DNA of 64,000 bases from assembly GCA_018241225.1 (NCBI GenBank), contig JAFEEG010000005.1, positions 40,024-104,023 of the forward strand, read 5' to 3'. Every line of letters starts with the position of its first letter. The stretch's first letter is position 1. Position numbers and translations under genes: made by a program. The notes below the pieces were generated by a model that saw only the letters and a program-made list of their open reading frames with translations, was not told where the DNA came from and ran no database searches. This DNA is from Pseudomonadota bacterium (lineage in GTDB: Bacteria > Pseudomonadota > Gammaproteobacteria > Burkholderiales > Burkholderiaceae_C). Shown piece by piece: positions 29,098 to 37,445 of the stretch.

Positions 29098-30300
29098 TCA
29101 ACGGTCTTGCGCCGGCGCAAGCGAAATGACCTGCAGGGCCACGCGCAGGGCTGTCTCGTAGACCTGTCCGGTTGGCGCGACGCGTGACGGCGAGGGTGCT
29201 TGTGCTGCTGCGGCGGGCTGTGGTCCATCGCCGTGCCAGGCCGACGCGGGCAGCAGCGTGGCCTCGCCCGAGGGCCCTGGCAGGGCCATGCCGGCCAGCC
29301 GGCCCTGGGCATCGAACACCGGCCCACCGAAGGGGCTGGGCGCCAGGTCGATCCCCAACGGCCGGGCATGTCCCTGCAGCGCCGGCGCACCGAAGAAGCC
29401 GGGGCTCAGCCACGGCCATGCGGGCTGGGCGTCTTGCTGGGGCGCGTACTGCGCGGCAAAGCCGGGGCTTCCGGCAAAGGGTTCGCGCGGTGCGGGCTGC
29501 GTGCCCTGGCCGGGGTCCATGGGGGTTTCCAGTTTCACGAGCATCACGCCTTGCGCCTGGAGTGCAGCGTCTGGCTGCACGCTCGCCTGCGTGGTCTGGC
29601 CCAGGCCGTTGCGCAGCCAGAGCCCTTGGCCGCCGGCTTCTCGCACGGCGGCGAGGGGCACGACGGCCAGCGATCCGCTGTTCAGCAGCACGGCGCTGCC
29701 GACGACGCGGGCGGCCGCGGGGACTGCGGCCTGGCCGCCGAGCATCACGGCCTGCGGCGCCATGCGGTGCGGCGTGCGCAGCAAGGGCGCGCTGGCCAGG
29801 GGCATGGGTGCTGCAAACGCCTGGCGTGTCAGGCGCACCACGGCGTCGTCGGGCGAGCGCTGCTCGCTCTGCGCCAGCGTGCGTTCGGCAAAGGCCGCCT
29901 GCCCGCCCGCACGAAGCAGCCAGGCGTACAGCGCGCCCGCCGCCGGCGATTCGCGATGCACGCCGGCGGTGTGCGCGCAGAAGGCCAGGGCGCGCGCGTA
30001 CTGGCCGGCCTGCATGTAGCTGCGCACCAGGCCCATCTCGGTGTCGGCGGCGTGCAGCATCATGGCCGCGCGCTCGAAGGTGTCGCCGGCCTGCACCGCA
30101 TCGCCCCGTGCGAGCTCGGCTTCGGCCCGGGCCAGCAGCTCGGCCCGTGCATCCTTCTGGGCCGGCGTGGTCTGGCGGTGGCGGCTGTCGATCACCATGG
30201 CCGCGTCGTCTGCGTGCGGTCCGTCGTGCGCCGCTGCGCCGCCAAACGCCAGCAGCAGCGACAGCACGAGTGCCGGCTTGCGCTGGCGGCGGTGCGGCAT
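29098..30300 (-). CDS. Exported TPR protein with degenerate trypsin-like domain
   Basis: The 400-residue product has a signal peptide (MPHRRQRKPALVLSLLLAFGGAAAHDG). A helical TPR-like part (about residues 45-150: ARAEAELARGDAVQAGDTFERAAMMLHAADTEMGLVRSYMQAGQYARALAF) follows, then a C-terminal beta-rich half resembling a trypsin/DegP fold (GSAVLLNSGSLAVVPLAAVREAG, SPGFFGAPALQ, APSPFGGPVFDAQGRLAGMALPG). The site equivalent to the nucleophile reads PFGGPVFD where GxSGGPV is expected, so it is probably not an active protease. Its ATG shares one base with the stop of the 5'-nucleotidase gene (TGATG), which makes translational coupling and shared Pho control likely. Confidence 0.72.
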   Translation of the reverse strand: MPHRRQRKPALVLSLLLAFGGAAAHDGPHADDAAMVIDSRHRQTTPAQKDARAELLARAEAELARGDAVQAGDTFERAAMMLHAADTEMGLVRSYMQAGQYARALAFCAHTAGVHRESPAAGALYAWLLRAGGQAAFAERTLAQSEQRSPDDAVVRLTRQAFAAPMPLASAPLLRTPHRMAPQAVMLGGQAAVPAAARVVGSAVLLNSGSLAVVPLAAVREAGGQGLWLRNGLGQTTQASVQPDAALQAQGVMLVKLETPMDPGQGTQPAPREPFAGSPGFAAQYAPQQDAQPAWPWLSPGFFGAPALQGHARPLGIDLAPSPFGGPVFDAQGRLAGMALPGPSGEATLLPASAWHGDGPQPAAAAQAPSPSRVAPTGQVYETALRVALQVISLAPAQDR

Positions 30301-32312
30301 CAAGGCAGCTGCGTGATGCGCGGAATGCCCAGCGCCGGCAGGCTCGGGTCGTAGGCCGCCTTGGGCGCCTTGTAGCCGCTGCTCAGGTACGCGGTGAGCG
30401 CATCGATGTCCTGCGCGCCGCCCAGCACGCTGGTGCCTCCCAGCAGCGTGGTGAAGCCGTCGCCGCCGGTGGCCATGAAGTTGTTCACCGTCACGCGGTA
30501 GGTCTTGCCGGGGTTCTGCACGACGCCGTTGGCCACGATCACGTCCGGCGCGCCGGTGGCCACGGGCGGCACCTGCGACACGTCGGTGGGGGTGAGAACC
30601 ACGCTCTGGATCTTCGAGCAGGCCGCGGCCGAGGCGCTCCACGAATACTTCAGGCCGTTGGACACCTGCATGATGCGCTGCTGCGTCTGCCCCTTGCAGC
30701 CCACGAACTGCTGCTCCAGCAGGTCCTTGAGTTGCTGCGCGGTCAGCGTCATGGTGACCAGGCTGTTGCCGAAGGGCTGTACCGTGAAGGCGTTGCCGTA
30801 GGTCACGTTGTAGGGGTAGGTGGCGCCGCCGAACGCAAAGCCAGGGTTGCGCACGCCGCCCGCGTTCATGAAGGCCATCACCGCGCCGCCCAGCGCTGCG
30901 GGCTGCGTGGCCAGCAGTTGCGCATCGGCGATCAGGCTGCCGGCGGGCATTTCGCCCGCGGCGCTGGCACTGTTGGGCAAGGCCGTGGCAATGGTGCCGA
31001 TCACCTGGTTGGCCAGGGGAGAGACCAGCTGGCTGTAGCCGTCCACCACGTTCTTCACGGTGGGGTCGGCGGCGATCATGGTGTTGATGACCGGGTCGGT
31101 GCGGTCCACCAGGCGGTTGGTGGGCAACACCGACATCACCTTGTGCGAGCGCGGGTGCACCGTCACGTCGACTTCGGTGAGCACGCGGCCGAAGGCGCTG
31201 GCGCTGGTGACCGGCACCAGCCGGCCCTCGATGTTGGGCAGGCCGGTGGGGCGCGGCGTGCTCACGGCGGCGCCGTTGACGCTCTTGACGTCCTGCGTGT
31301 TGGCCGAGCAGTTGTAGGCCGCGTGCGTGTGGCCGCTGATGACCAGGTCCACGCCGTTGCGCAGGCGCGAGACGATCTTTGCGATGTCCGAATCGGTGCC
31401 GTCGGCATTCTTCAGGTTGCCGTCGCAGCCATTGATGTCGCCCACGTTGGGGCTGCTCTGGAAGCCGCCCTGGTGCACCAGCACCACGATCATGTCCGCG
31501 CCTTCCTTCTTCAGGCGCGGGATGAGCGCGTTGACGGTGTCGGCCTCGTCGCGAAACTCCAGCCCGGCCACGCCGGTGGGCGTGACGATGGCCGGCGTGC
31601 CCTTGAGCGTCATGCCGATGAAGGCCACCTTCACGCCCTGGAAGGTCTTGATGCCGTAGGCCGGCAGCAGCGTGCGGCCGGTGGCGGTCTCCACCACGTT
31701 GGCCGACAGCCACTTGAAGCGCGCGCCGTCGAAGCTGCCCAGCGCGTTGGAGCCCACGCCCTTGCAGCTGTTGGGGTCGGGTGCGCCGTTGGTGATCTTG
31801 CAGCCGCCGCCTTGCAGGCGCCGCAGCTCGGCCGCGCCCTTGTCGAACTCGTGGTTGCCCACGGCGTTGAACTCCACGCCGATGCGGTTGAGCGTTTCGA
31901 CCGCGGGCTCGTCGAAGAACAGGGCCGAGATCAGCGGCGATGCGCCGATGAAGTCGCCCGCGCCCACCACCACGCTGTTGGGGTTCTGCGCCTTCATGCG
32001 CTTGACGTAGGCCGCCAGGAATTCGGCGCCGCCCACGGCCGGGCGCTGGGCCGCCGGCACGAGAGTGTTCACGCCGAAGGTGCCGGGCGTCTGCAGGTTC
32101 CCGTGGTAGTCGTTGAAGCCGATGATCTTGATCTTGATCGGCTCCTTGTTGTTGTGGCCGTGGCCACCTTCGTGGTCGTGATCGTGATCGCGGTCGCGGT
32201 CTTGTTCGTTCTGCGCAGTCAGGCCCTGGGCGGTGGCCAGGTTGGGCGCGAGCCCGCAGGCGGCCAGGGTGGCGGCAAGCGCGCAGGCAAGCGCAAGTCG
32301 GCTGAGCGTCAT
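30300..32312 (-). CDS. Periplasmic/lipoprotein 5'-nucleotidase (bifunctional metallophosphatase)
   Basis: The 670-residue protein starts MTLSRLALACALAATLAACGLAPN, a lipoprotein signal (L-A-A-C), then a His/Asp-rich segment (RDRDHDHDHEGGHGH) that may bind metal. The metallophosphatase domain shows the dinuclear site: IIGFNDYHGN, GAGDFIGASPL, AVGNHEFDKG, VLVHQGG and ISGHTHAAYN. The C-terminal 5'-nucleotidase domain (about 420-650) has GSLIADAQLLAT, FMNAGGVRN, QPFGNSLVTMTL and NNFMATGGDGF. It should hydrolyse extracellular nucleotides to recover phosphate. Three Pho-box repeats upstream support PhoB control. Confidence 0.94.
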   Translation of the reverse strand: MTLSRLALACALAATLAACGLAPNLATAQGLTAQNEQDRDRDHDHDHEGGHGHNNKEPIKIKIIGFNDYHGNLQTPGTFGVNTLVPAAQRPAVGGAEFLAAYVKRMKAQNPNSVVVGAGDFIGASPLISALFFDEPAVETLNRIGVEFNAVGNHEFDKGAAELRRLQGGGCKITNGAPDPNSCKGVGSNALGSFDGARFKWLSANVVETATGRTLLPAYGIKTFQGVKVAFIGMTLKGTPAIVTPTGVAGLEFRDEADTVNALIPRLKKEGADMIVVLVHQGGFQSSPNVGDINGCDGNLKNADGTDSDIAKIVSRLRNGVDLVISGHTHAAYNCSANTQDVKSVNGAAVSTPRPTGLPNIEGRLVPVTSASAFGRVLTEVDVTVHPRSHKVMSVLPTNRLVDRTDPVINTMIAADPTVKNVVDGYSQLVSPLANQVIGTIATALPNSASAAGEMPAGSLIADAQLLATQPAALGGAVMAFMNAGGVRNPGFAFGGATYPYNVTYGNAFTVQPFGNSLVTMTLTAQQLKDLLEQQFVGCKGQTQQRIMQVSNGLKYSWSASAAACSKIQSVVLTPTDVSQVPPVATGAPDVIVANGVVQNPGKTYRVTVNNFMATGGDGFTTLLGGTSVLGGAQDIDALTAYLSSGYKAPKAAYDPSLPALGIPRITQLP

Positions 32313-32379
32313 GGCAATGTCTCTCCTCGTCCGTGTGGGCGCGGCCAAGCGGTGCCGCGGCGCGACTATGGTTGCGAGG

Positions 32380-32410
32380 GGTGACGAAGGCATGACGGGA
32401 GCATGACATG
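32380..32410 (-). promoter_or_regulatory. Triple Pho box and -10 upstream of 5'-nucleotidase
   Basis: Read on the minus strand, three GTCA-centred repeats occur at exact 11-base spacing (ATGTCAT, CCGTCAT and TCGTCAC, separated by four bases). They match the CTGTCAT direct-repeat structure of PhoB sites. A CATAGT hexamer (32370-32365) follows 11-12 bases after, where the -10 element of PhoB-activated promoters usually sits. The transcript would start about 40-50 bases before the 5'-nucleotidase ATG. Confidence 0.82.
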
Positions 32411-32424
32411 CGGCCTGCATGTGC

Positions 32425-33657
32425 CTACAGCGAATTGGCCGTGCGAAAGCCCGCGAAGATGTCCGAGCGGTGCGGCTGGAAGAAGTTGCGATAGCGCGGG
32501 TGGTGCATGCGTGCATGAGCCGCAAAAGAGCCGCCGCGCAACTCGCGGTGGTTGCCGAACCATGGCAGCGAGTAGTCGCGATACGGGCCGGGCGCGAAGC
32601 CTGCGTAGGGGGCGAACGCGTCGGCGGTCCATTCCCACACGCTGTCGCCCCAGTCGAAGTCCTTGGCATGGGTGGCGGCGTATTCCCATTCCAGCGCCTG
32701 CGGCAGGCGGCGACCTGCCCAACTGCAGTAGGCCTGCGCTTCGAAGGCGTTCACGTGGACGACCGGCAGGTGCGGGTTCAGCGGCTCCCAGCGGTCGAAC
32801 CAGCGCGTATGCCACGCACTGCCATCGGGCCGCCAGCGCTCGGGGTGGCTGCGAGCGTTGCGGGCGCGCCAGTCGCCGGCATCGCCGGGCCAGTATTCGG
32901 GCCGGGCGTAGCCGCCGGCTTCGACGAACGCGAGGAAGTCGCCGTTGGTGACGCAACGCGCGTCGATCTCGAAGGCGTGCACTGCCATGGGTTGCTGGCG
33001 CACTTCGTTGTCGAACAGGAAGCCCGGCATGCCTGTGCTGGAAGCCAGCGGCAAATTGCTGCCCTCGAAGCGCAGCGCAGGTGCCGCCGGCTGTTCACGC
33101 AGTGCCCATCCGGGCGGTGCCGCATGGCCGAGCGCCGCGCGCATCCAGGCAAAGGCCTCGCCGTGCATGTCTTCATGGAACAGGCTCAGCCGATGGAAAT
33201 ACAGGGTATCGTCCTCGGTGGTGTCGGGGATGGCCCGGACGCAGTCCTCGAGTTGCTGCTCGAGCATCGAGAACAGTTCGGTGCGCGCCGGAAGCGCCAC
33301 GGTCCAGCGCTGGGCATGGGCCAGTTGCGCGGAGTCGAACACCGTGTCGGGGCCCAGGATGACGGGCGGGCGCTGCGCGCGCACCAGGCCGTGCTCGTCC
33401 AGGCGATGCGGACCGCGGCGCGTCCAGAATTCGGCGAACCAGGCCAGGTGCCCCACCTCCCACGCGACCGGGTTGATGCCGGCCTGGTGCGGCGGCAGCC
33501 ACTGCGCGTCGCTCAGGTCCTGAACGAGGGCGAGGGTGCGCTGCCGACTGTCACGCAACGCGTCTGCGAGCGCCGGTCCGGCAAGGCTGCGGGCGGCAGT
33601 GCCGGTGACTACGCCATGTGGCAAGATGGTCCTTGTGAACGAAGGTCGGGTCCTCAT
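32425..33657 (-). CDS. senA: Selenoneine synthase SenA (EgtB-like)
   Basis: This EgtB-superfamily nonheme iron enzyme joins a selenosugar to hercynine on the way to selenoneine. The 410-residue protein has the DinB-like domain with His70 (WEVGHLAWFAEFW) and the H-x3-H-x-E iron site at H161, H165, E167 (FHEDMHGEAF). The FGE-sulfatase-like domain follows (VVHVNAFEAQAYCSWAGRRLPQALEWEYAA, ending IFAGFRTA). The short form and the divergent SenB neighbour favour SenA over ergothioneine EgtB. The ATG at 33657 would overlap the senB start region by about 32 bases; a TTG at 33624 is an alternative start. Confidence 0.82.
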   Translation of the reverse strand: MRTRPSFTRTILPHGVVTGTAARSLAGPALADALRDSRQRTLALVQDLSDAQWLPPHQAGINPVAWEVGHLAWFAEFWTRRGPHRLDEHGLVRAQRPPVILGPDTVFDSAQLAHAQRWTVALPARTELFSMLEQQLEDCVRAIPDTTEDDTLYFHRLSLFHEDMHGEAFAWMRAALGHAAPPGWALREQPAAPALRFEGSNLPLASSTGMPGFLFDNEVRQQPMAVHAFEIDARCVTNGDFLAFVEAGGYARPEYWPGDAGDWRARNARSHPERWRPDGSAWHTRWFDRWEPLNPHLPVVHVNAFEAQAYCSWAGRRLPQALEWEYAATHAKDFDWGDSVWEWTADAFAPYAGFAPGPYRDYSLPWFGNHRELRGGSFAAHARMHHPRYRNFFQPHRSDIFAGFRTANSL

Positions 33658-34600
33658 TGTCTCGCCTGCAGTTGCTTCGAACAACAACGGCAACTGGCAC
33701 ACCGCGGCCCGCTGGCAGCAGTTCCTGTCGGGCCCGTTCGAGGTCGACCTCGACCAGCGTTGGGACGGAACACCGGCCGCCGCCATGATTGCGTTGCACG
33801 CGCGCAAGTCCGCCGACTCGGTGCAGGCGTTTCGGCGTGCGTTCCCCGACCGACCCATCGCGCTGGTTTTCACCGGCACCGACATCTACGGCGAACAGGC
33901 GGCTGGCGCGCAGGCGAGCGAGTCGTCCCGCGATGCAACGCACCTCGTGGTGTTGCAGGAACTCGCGCTGGACCAGCTCAGCGAGCAGGAGAGATCGAGG
34001 GCACGCGTCATCCTGCAATCGGCGCCCCAACTACCGGCGACCGACCGCGCAGGCGAGGGCGCGCGCGCCTTCGTGGCCGTGGGCCATCTTCGAGACGTGA
34101 AGGACCCGTTGACCCTCATGAGCGCGGCGCGCTTGCTGCGCGACTCGTCGCCGGGCATCCGGCTGGTCCATGTCGGTGATGCGCTCGATGCCGCGCTGGC
34201 CGCGTCGGCAGTCCAGACCGCGGCCGAATGCCCCAATTACCAATGGCTGGGCAGCCTGGCGCACGAGGCCGCGCGCAGCCAGATCGCCAACGCCCGGGCG
34301 CTCGTGCACATGAGCCGCGCCGAGGGCGGTGCGAATGTGGTCATCGAGGCGATCCGCTGCGGGGTCCCGGTCCTTGCGAGCCGCATCGACGGCAACGTCG
34401 GGCTGCTGGGCCCCGACTATCAGGGCTACTTTCCGGTGGGCGACTTCGAGGCGCTGGCCATGCTGCTGCGTGCCGTGCACATCGACGATGTGCTTCACGC
34501 CAGGCTGTGCGCCCAGTGCGCGGCCCGCGCGCCGCTGTTCGCGCCCGAGATGGAAAAAGAGGCCGTGCGGTCGCTGGTGCGCGACATGCTCGCCGGTTGA
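33626..34600 (+). CDS. senB: Selenosugar synthase SenB (glycosyltransferase-like)
   Basis: In the known pathway SenB makes a selenosugar from a UDP-sugar and selenophosphate for SenA. The 324-residue protein is GT-B-like. It opens VNEGRVLIVSPAVASNNNGNWHTAARWQQFL and includes LVFTGTDIYGE, VAVGHLRDVKDPLTLMSAARLL and ARALVHMSRAEGGANVVIEAIRCGVPVLASRIDGNVGLLGPDYQGYFPVGD. The last segment is the family-4 glycosyltransferase nucleotide-sugar site with E-G-x4-V-x-E-A. The start may be ATG 33626 or GTG 33635. It is divergent from senA. The third known gene, senC (selenophosphate synthetase), is not in the window. Confidence 0.83.
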   Translation: MVLVNEGRVLIVSPAVASNNNGNWHTAARWQQFLSGPFEVDLDQRWDGTPAAAMIALHARKSADSVQAFRRAFPDRPIALVFTGTDIYGEQAAGAQASESSRDATHLVVLQELALDQLSEQERSRARVILQSAPQLPATDRAGEGARAFVAVGHLRDVKDPLTLMSAARLLRDSSPGIRLVHVGDALDAALAASAVQTAAECPNYQWLGSLAHEAARSQIANARALVHMSRAEGGANVVIEAIRCGVPVLASRIDGNVGLLGPDYQGYFPVGDFEALAMLLRAVHIDDVLHARLCAQCAARAPLFAPEMEKEAVRSLVRDMLAG

Positions 34601-34605
34601 GCGCG

Positions 34606-35100
34606 ATGCGACCGGCTGCAGGCGACCCGCGCGAAGCAGGGATGTCCGGCCAAGGACTTCCCGCTGGCCCCCATGCCGAGTTCGCCATGCTCACCAAGCA
34701 GCAACTCCATGCGATGGCGGACAGGCTTCTTGCGGATGAACCGGAGGTTGTCGACTACTGCATCGAATTCGTGCTGGCCGAAACGGAGGGCCATTGGCAC
34801 GGAAGGGCGAGGGCGATGATGTGCAGGCGCCTGAAGCACTGCAGGCTGGGCCGCACCCATCGAACGAAGCTCCTGGACTGCATCCTGCGGCGGTTGCGCA
34901 CGGGCGAGTTTTCCGAACAGTTCAAGGACCAGCTTCGCCTGGCCCTGCACATTGACGCGAAGAAGACCCAGCTCGTGTGCGAACAAGCGATGTCGAGCGA
35001 GCGCGCCCATGTGCGGCGCTATGCGGCATGGGCCCAGGCGGCATGCCTGAAAATCGCGGCATGCCACACGCCGTCTCCCGCCTGCGCGCCGAACGCCTAG
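34606..35100 (+). CDS. Hypothetical helical protein downstream of senB
   Basis: This 164-residue frame begins six bases after senB. It contains MLTKQQLHAMADRLLADEPEVVDYCIEFVLAETEGHWHGRARAMMCRRLKHCRLGRTHRTKLLDCILRRLRTGEFSEQFKDQLRLALHID, a strongly helical, Arg- and Cys-containing segment with no family I recognise. The most natural start could be the ATG at 34687 (137 residues), because the preceding codons look like linker. It overlaps the DTW gene by 40 bases. A link to selenium metabolism is suggested only by position. Confidence 0.6.
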   Translation: MRPAAGDPREAGMSGQGLPAGPHAEFAMLTKQQLHAMADRLLADEPEVVDYCIEFVLAETEGHWHGRARAMMCRRLKHCRLGRTHRTKLLDCILRRLRTGEFSEQFKDQLRLALHIDAKKTQLVCEQAMSSERAHVRRYAAWAQAACLKIAACHTPSPACAPNA

Positions 35101-35885
35101 AGCGCAGCGCCAAGCCCTTTCTCGCCCGTGGTGGCTTCAAGCGTGAGCGCTGCGCGCAATGCCGGCTGCTCCCCAGCCATTGCATGTGCGCGCTGCGCCC
35201 TTTGCTGACCACCCGCGCCGGGGTATGCCTGATCATGGCCGACATCGAGCCGCTCAAGCCCACCAATACCGGCTGGCTGGTTGCCGACGTGGTGCCCGAT
35301 ACCTTTGCCTTCGGCTGGAAGCGCACCGAGGTCGACCCGGCGCTGCTGGCGCTGCTGGGCGATCCGCAGTGGCAGCCCCATGTGGTGTTTCCGGGTCAGT
35401 ACGTGGCGCCCGAGCGTGTGGTGCACACGGTTCAGTCGCCGCCCCAGGGCGCCGGTGCCGGCCCCGGAAAGCGCCCGCTGTTCGTCCTGCTGGATGCAAC
35501 CTGGACGGAGGCGCGCAAGATGTTCAGGCGAAGCCCCTACCTCGACGCGTTTCCGGTGCTGAGTCTGGAGACCGAGCAGATGTCGCAATACCGGCTTCGC
35601 CGGTCCGGTCGCGACGACCATTTCTGCACCAGCGAGGTGGCGGCCCTGTGCATGGACCTGGCCGGCGAGCACCTGGCCGGGCAGGCGCTGCAGGCCTACC
35701 TGGCGGTGTTCACCCATCACTACCTGCAGGCGAAGAACCAGCAGCCCGTCGATTGGCAAAGCGCAGGCCATCAGCGCCTGCGCGAGGTCTGCGGTGGTGC
35801 CGGTGGTGCCTCGCACCCGGGTAATGCCACCTTGCCAATCGGCCCGATGCATGCATCATCGATTGCCATGGATGGACTCGACTGA
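35061..35885 (+). CDS. DTW-domain tRNA-uridine aminocarboxypropyltransferase
   Basis: The 274-residue protein belongs to the DTW (TapT/YfiP) family, which transfers the 3-amino-3-carboxypropyl group of SAM to a tRNA uridine. The N-terminal zinc-type motif is ERCAQCRLLPSHCMCALRP (C-x2-C-x6-C-x-C). The signature D-A-T-W is in VLLDATWTEARKMFRRSPYL, with QYRLRRSGRDDHFCTSEVAAL after it. A start at 35043 would add six residues. The terminal GGAGGASHPGNATLP tail is unusual. It is in the senB direction and may be cotranscribed. Confidence 0.88.
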   Translation: MPHAVSRLRAERLERSAKPFLARGGFKRERCAQCRLLPSHCMCALRPLLTTRAGVCLIMADIEPLKPTNTGWLVADVVPDTFAFGWKRTEVDPALLALLGDPQWQPHVVFPGQYVAPERVVHTVQSPPQGAGAGPGKRPLFVLLDATWTEARKMFRRSPYLDAFPVLSLETEQMSQYRLRRSGRDDHFCTSEVAALCMDLAGEHLAGQALQAYLAVFTHHYLQAKNQQPVDWQSAGHQRLREVCGGAGGASHPGNATLPIGPMHASSIAMDGLD

Positions 35886-36102
35886 CCCGCGCCCCATGTC
35901 CCTGGAAATGTGCATCGCCCTGGGCTTGATCACCGTTGGTGTCCTGCTCGCAATGACCGGCCAGGAAATCTGCCAAAACCTGTGCTGGGTGGACAAGGCT
36001 GTCGACTTCGTTCTTCCCGATGCGCTCGATTCGTTCTCGGGCGGTATTCCCATCATCGTGGTCGGGTTGGTTCTCCTGGGCAACGCCTGGCGCAACCGCT
36101 AG
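35872..36102 (+). CDS. Small membrane protein, two predicted helices
   Basis: The 76-residue frame (or 68 from ATG 35896) reads MSLEMCIALGLITVGVLLAMTGQEICQNLCWVDKAVDFVLP followed by GGIPIIVVGLVLLGNAWRNR. There are two hydrophobic helices (about residues 10-28 and 55-70 in the longer form) joined by a loop with conserved-looking Cys residues. It begins inside the last codons of the DTW gene. Family and role are unknown. Confidence 0.6.
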   Translation: MDSTDPRPMSLEMCIALGLITVGVLLAMTGQEICQNLCWVDKAVDFVLPDALDSFSGGIPIIVVGLVLLGNAWRNR

Positions 36103-36193
36103 GCGCGGCGCGCGCGGCTCACCGCCATACGGGCTGGCGTCTGACTTGCTGCAAGGGCCTGCGGGGCTAAGCTGAAGGCACTTTGGAGATGCG

Positions 36194-36466
36194 ATGAACA
36201 TCCACCCTTCTCCCACCCAATCCCCGTTGGCGCCTGCCGAGTGGACCATGAACTGTTCGCCTGCCAATGGCGGTGATGGCCTGTGTGCCTACCACTACAT
36301 CTGCACCATCTTTCGCAAGGGCGTGGAGATGTGCCGCCTTTCCATAGCGAACGGCAACGGGGCCAGCAACGAAGCGGTGCAGCTGGAGGCTGCTGAAAAG
36401 GCGCGAGCCTGGATTGCCACCTTCCTGTTGCGTCCTGACGAGGCTCAGGCATTCGGGCGGGAGTGA
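36194..36466 (+). CDS. Hypothetical 90-residue protein
   Basis: A ggag ribosome-binding site lies eight bases before the ATG. The product has an N-terminal Pro/Ser region, a Cys-containing centre (WTMNCSPANGGDGLCAYHYICTIFRKGVEMCRLS) with four cysteines and a helical C-terminus (QLEAAEKARAWIATFLLRPDEAQAF). No signal peptide or membrane helix is seen. It is convergent with the Bug gene at 36477. I do not recognise the family. Confidence 0.65.
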   Translation: MNIHPSPTQSPLAPAEWTMNCSPANGGDGLCAYHYICTIFRKGVEMCRLSIANGNGASNEAVQLEAAEKARAWIATFLLRPDEAQAFGRE

Positions 36467-36476
36467 CGCCGCCTTC

Positions 36477-37445
36477 TCAATCCAGATCGATCTGCACGCC
36501 CTGTTCGACCAGGCCCTGCAGCTTGTCCGACTCCTGCTGCAGGAACTTGCCGAAAGCCTCGGGCGATGAGGTCGAAACGCTGATGCCCGTCTTGGCCACC
36601 TGGGCCATGAGCTGCTCGTCCTGCAGTGCGAGACGGATGTCGGCGTTGATCTTGTCGACCACCGCATCGGGCGTGCCGGCCGGCGCCAGCATGCCGAACC
36701 AGGTGCCGGTGACCAGGTCGACACCCAGTTCCTTGAAGGTCGGGATCTCCGGCGCGGCCGGATGGCGGCGTGGCGCGGCAATGGCCACGGCCGCCACCCG
36801 TCCGGCCTTGACCTGTGCGTACGAGGACATGCCGTCGAACATGCCGTCCACCACGCCCGCTATCAGGTCGGACATCGACGGCCCCTGGCCCTTGTAGGGA
36901 ACGTGCGTGAAGGTGATGCCGGTCTTCCGGGCGAAGAACTCGGCGCCGATGTGCGGGCTGGACGCCAATCCCGACGAGGCGAGCTTGAGGCTGCCCGGCG
37001 TGGCCTTGGCGTCTGCAATGATGGCGCTGAGCGGCTTGCCCTTGAGCCGGTTGGTCACCAGCAGCACGTTGTGGCTGGAGCCCAGCAGCGCCACGGGCTT
37101 GAACGCCGTCTTGCCATAGGGCAGGTTCTTGCGCAGCACCTGGTTGGAGGTGAAGCCGTAGCTGGTGAACAGCAGGGTGTAGCCGTCCGCCGGCGCCTTG
37201 CTCACCAGCTGCGTGCCGATGATGGTGCCGCCGCCGGCGCGGTTGTCCACCACCACCGGCTGGCCCCACATGCGCGAGAGCTTGTTGCCGATCTGGCGTG
37301 CGAAGTAGTCGGTCACGCCCGCGGCGGAATAGGGCACCACGATGGTGACGGTGCGCGCGGGAAAGGCCTCCTGCGCATGCAGCGGCGGTGCCGTGCCCGC
37401 CACGGCCGCGAGGCACAGGGCGGCAAAGGTGTTTGTCTTCGTCAT
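36477..37445 (-). CDS. Bug-family periplasmic solute receptor
   Basis: The 322-residue protein has a Sec signal peptide (MTKTNTFAALCLAAVAGTAPPLHA) and family stretches VTIVVPYSAAGVTDYFARQIGNKLSRMWGQPVVVDNRAGGGTIIGTQLVSKAPADGYTLLF and LKLASSGLASSPHIGAEFFARKTG. The D-Y-F replaces the common T-D-x-x-A/R. It is the last gene of the eight-gene acyl-CoA operon and its start overlaps the stop of the CMD-like gene (ATGA), so it probably binds that pathway's substrate in the periplasm. Confidence 0.92.
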   Translation of the reverse strand: MTKTNTFAALCLAAVAGTAPPLHAQEAFPARTVTIVVPYSAAGVTDYFARQIGNKLSRMWGQPVVVDNRAGGGTIIGTQLVSKAPADGYTLLFTSYGFTSNQVLRKNLPYGKTAFKPVALLGSSHNVLLVTNRLKGKPLSAIIADAKATPGSLKLASSGLASSPHIGAEFFARKTGITFTHVPYKGQGPSMSDLIAGVVDGMFDGMSSYAQVKAGRVAAVAIAAPRRHPAAPEIPTFKELGVDLVTGTWFGMLAPAGTPDAVVDKINADIRLALQDEQLMAQVAKTGISVSTSSPEAFGKFLQQESDKLQGLVEQGVQIDLD

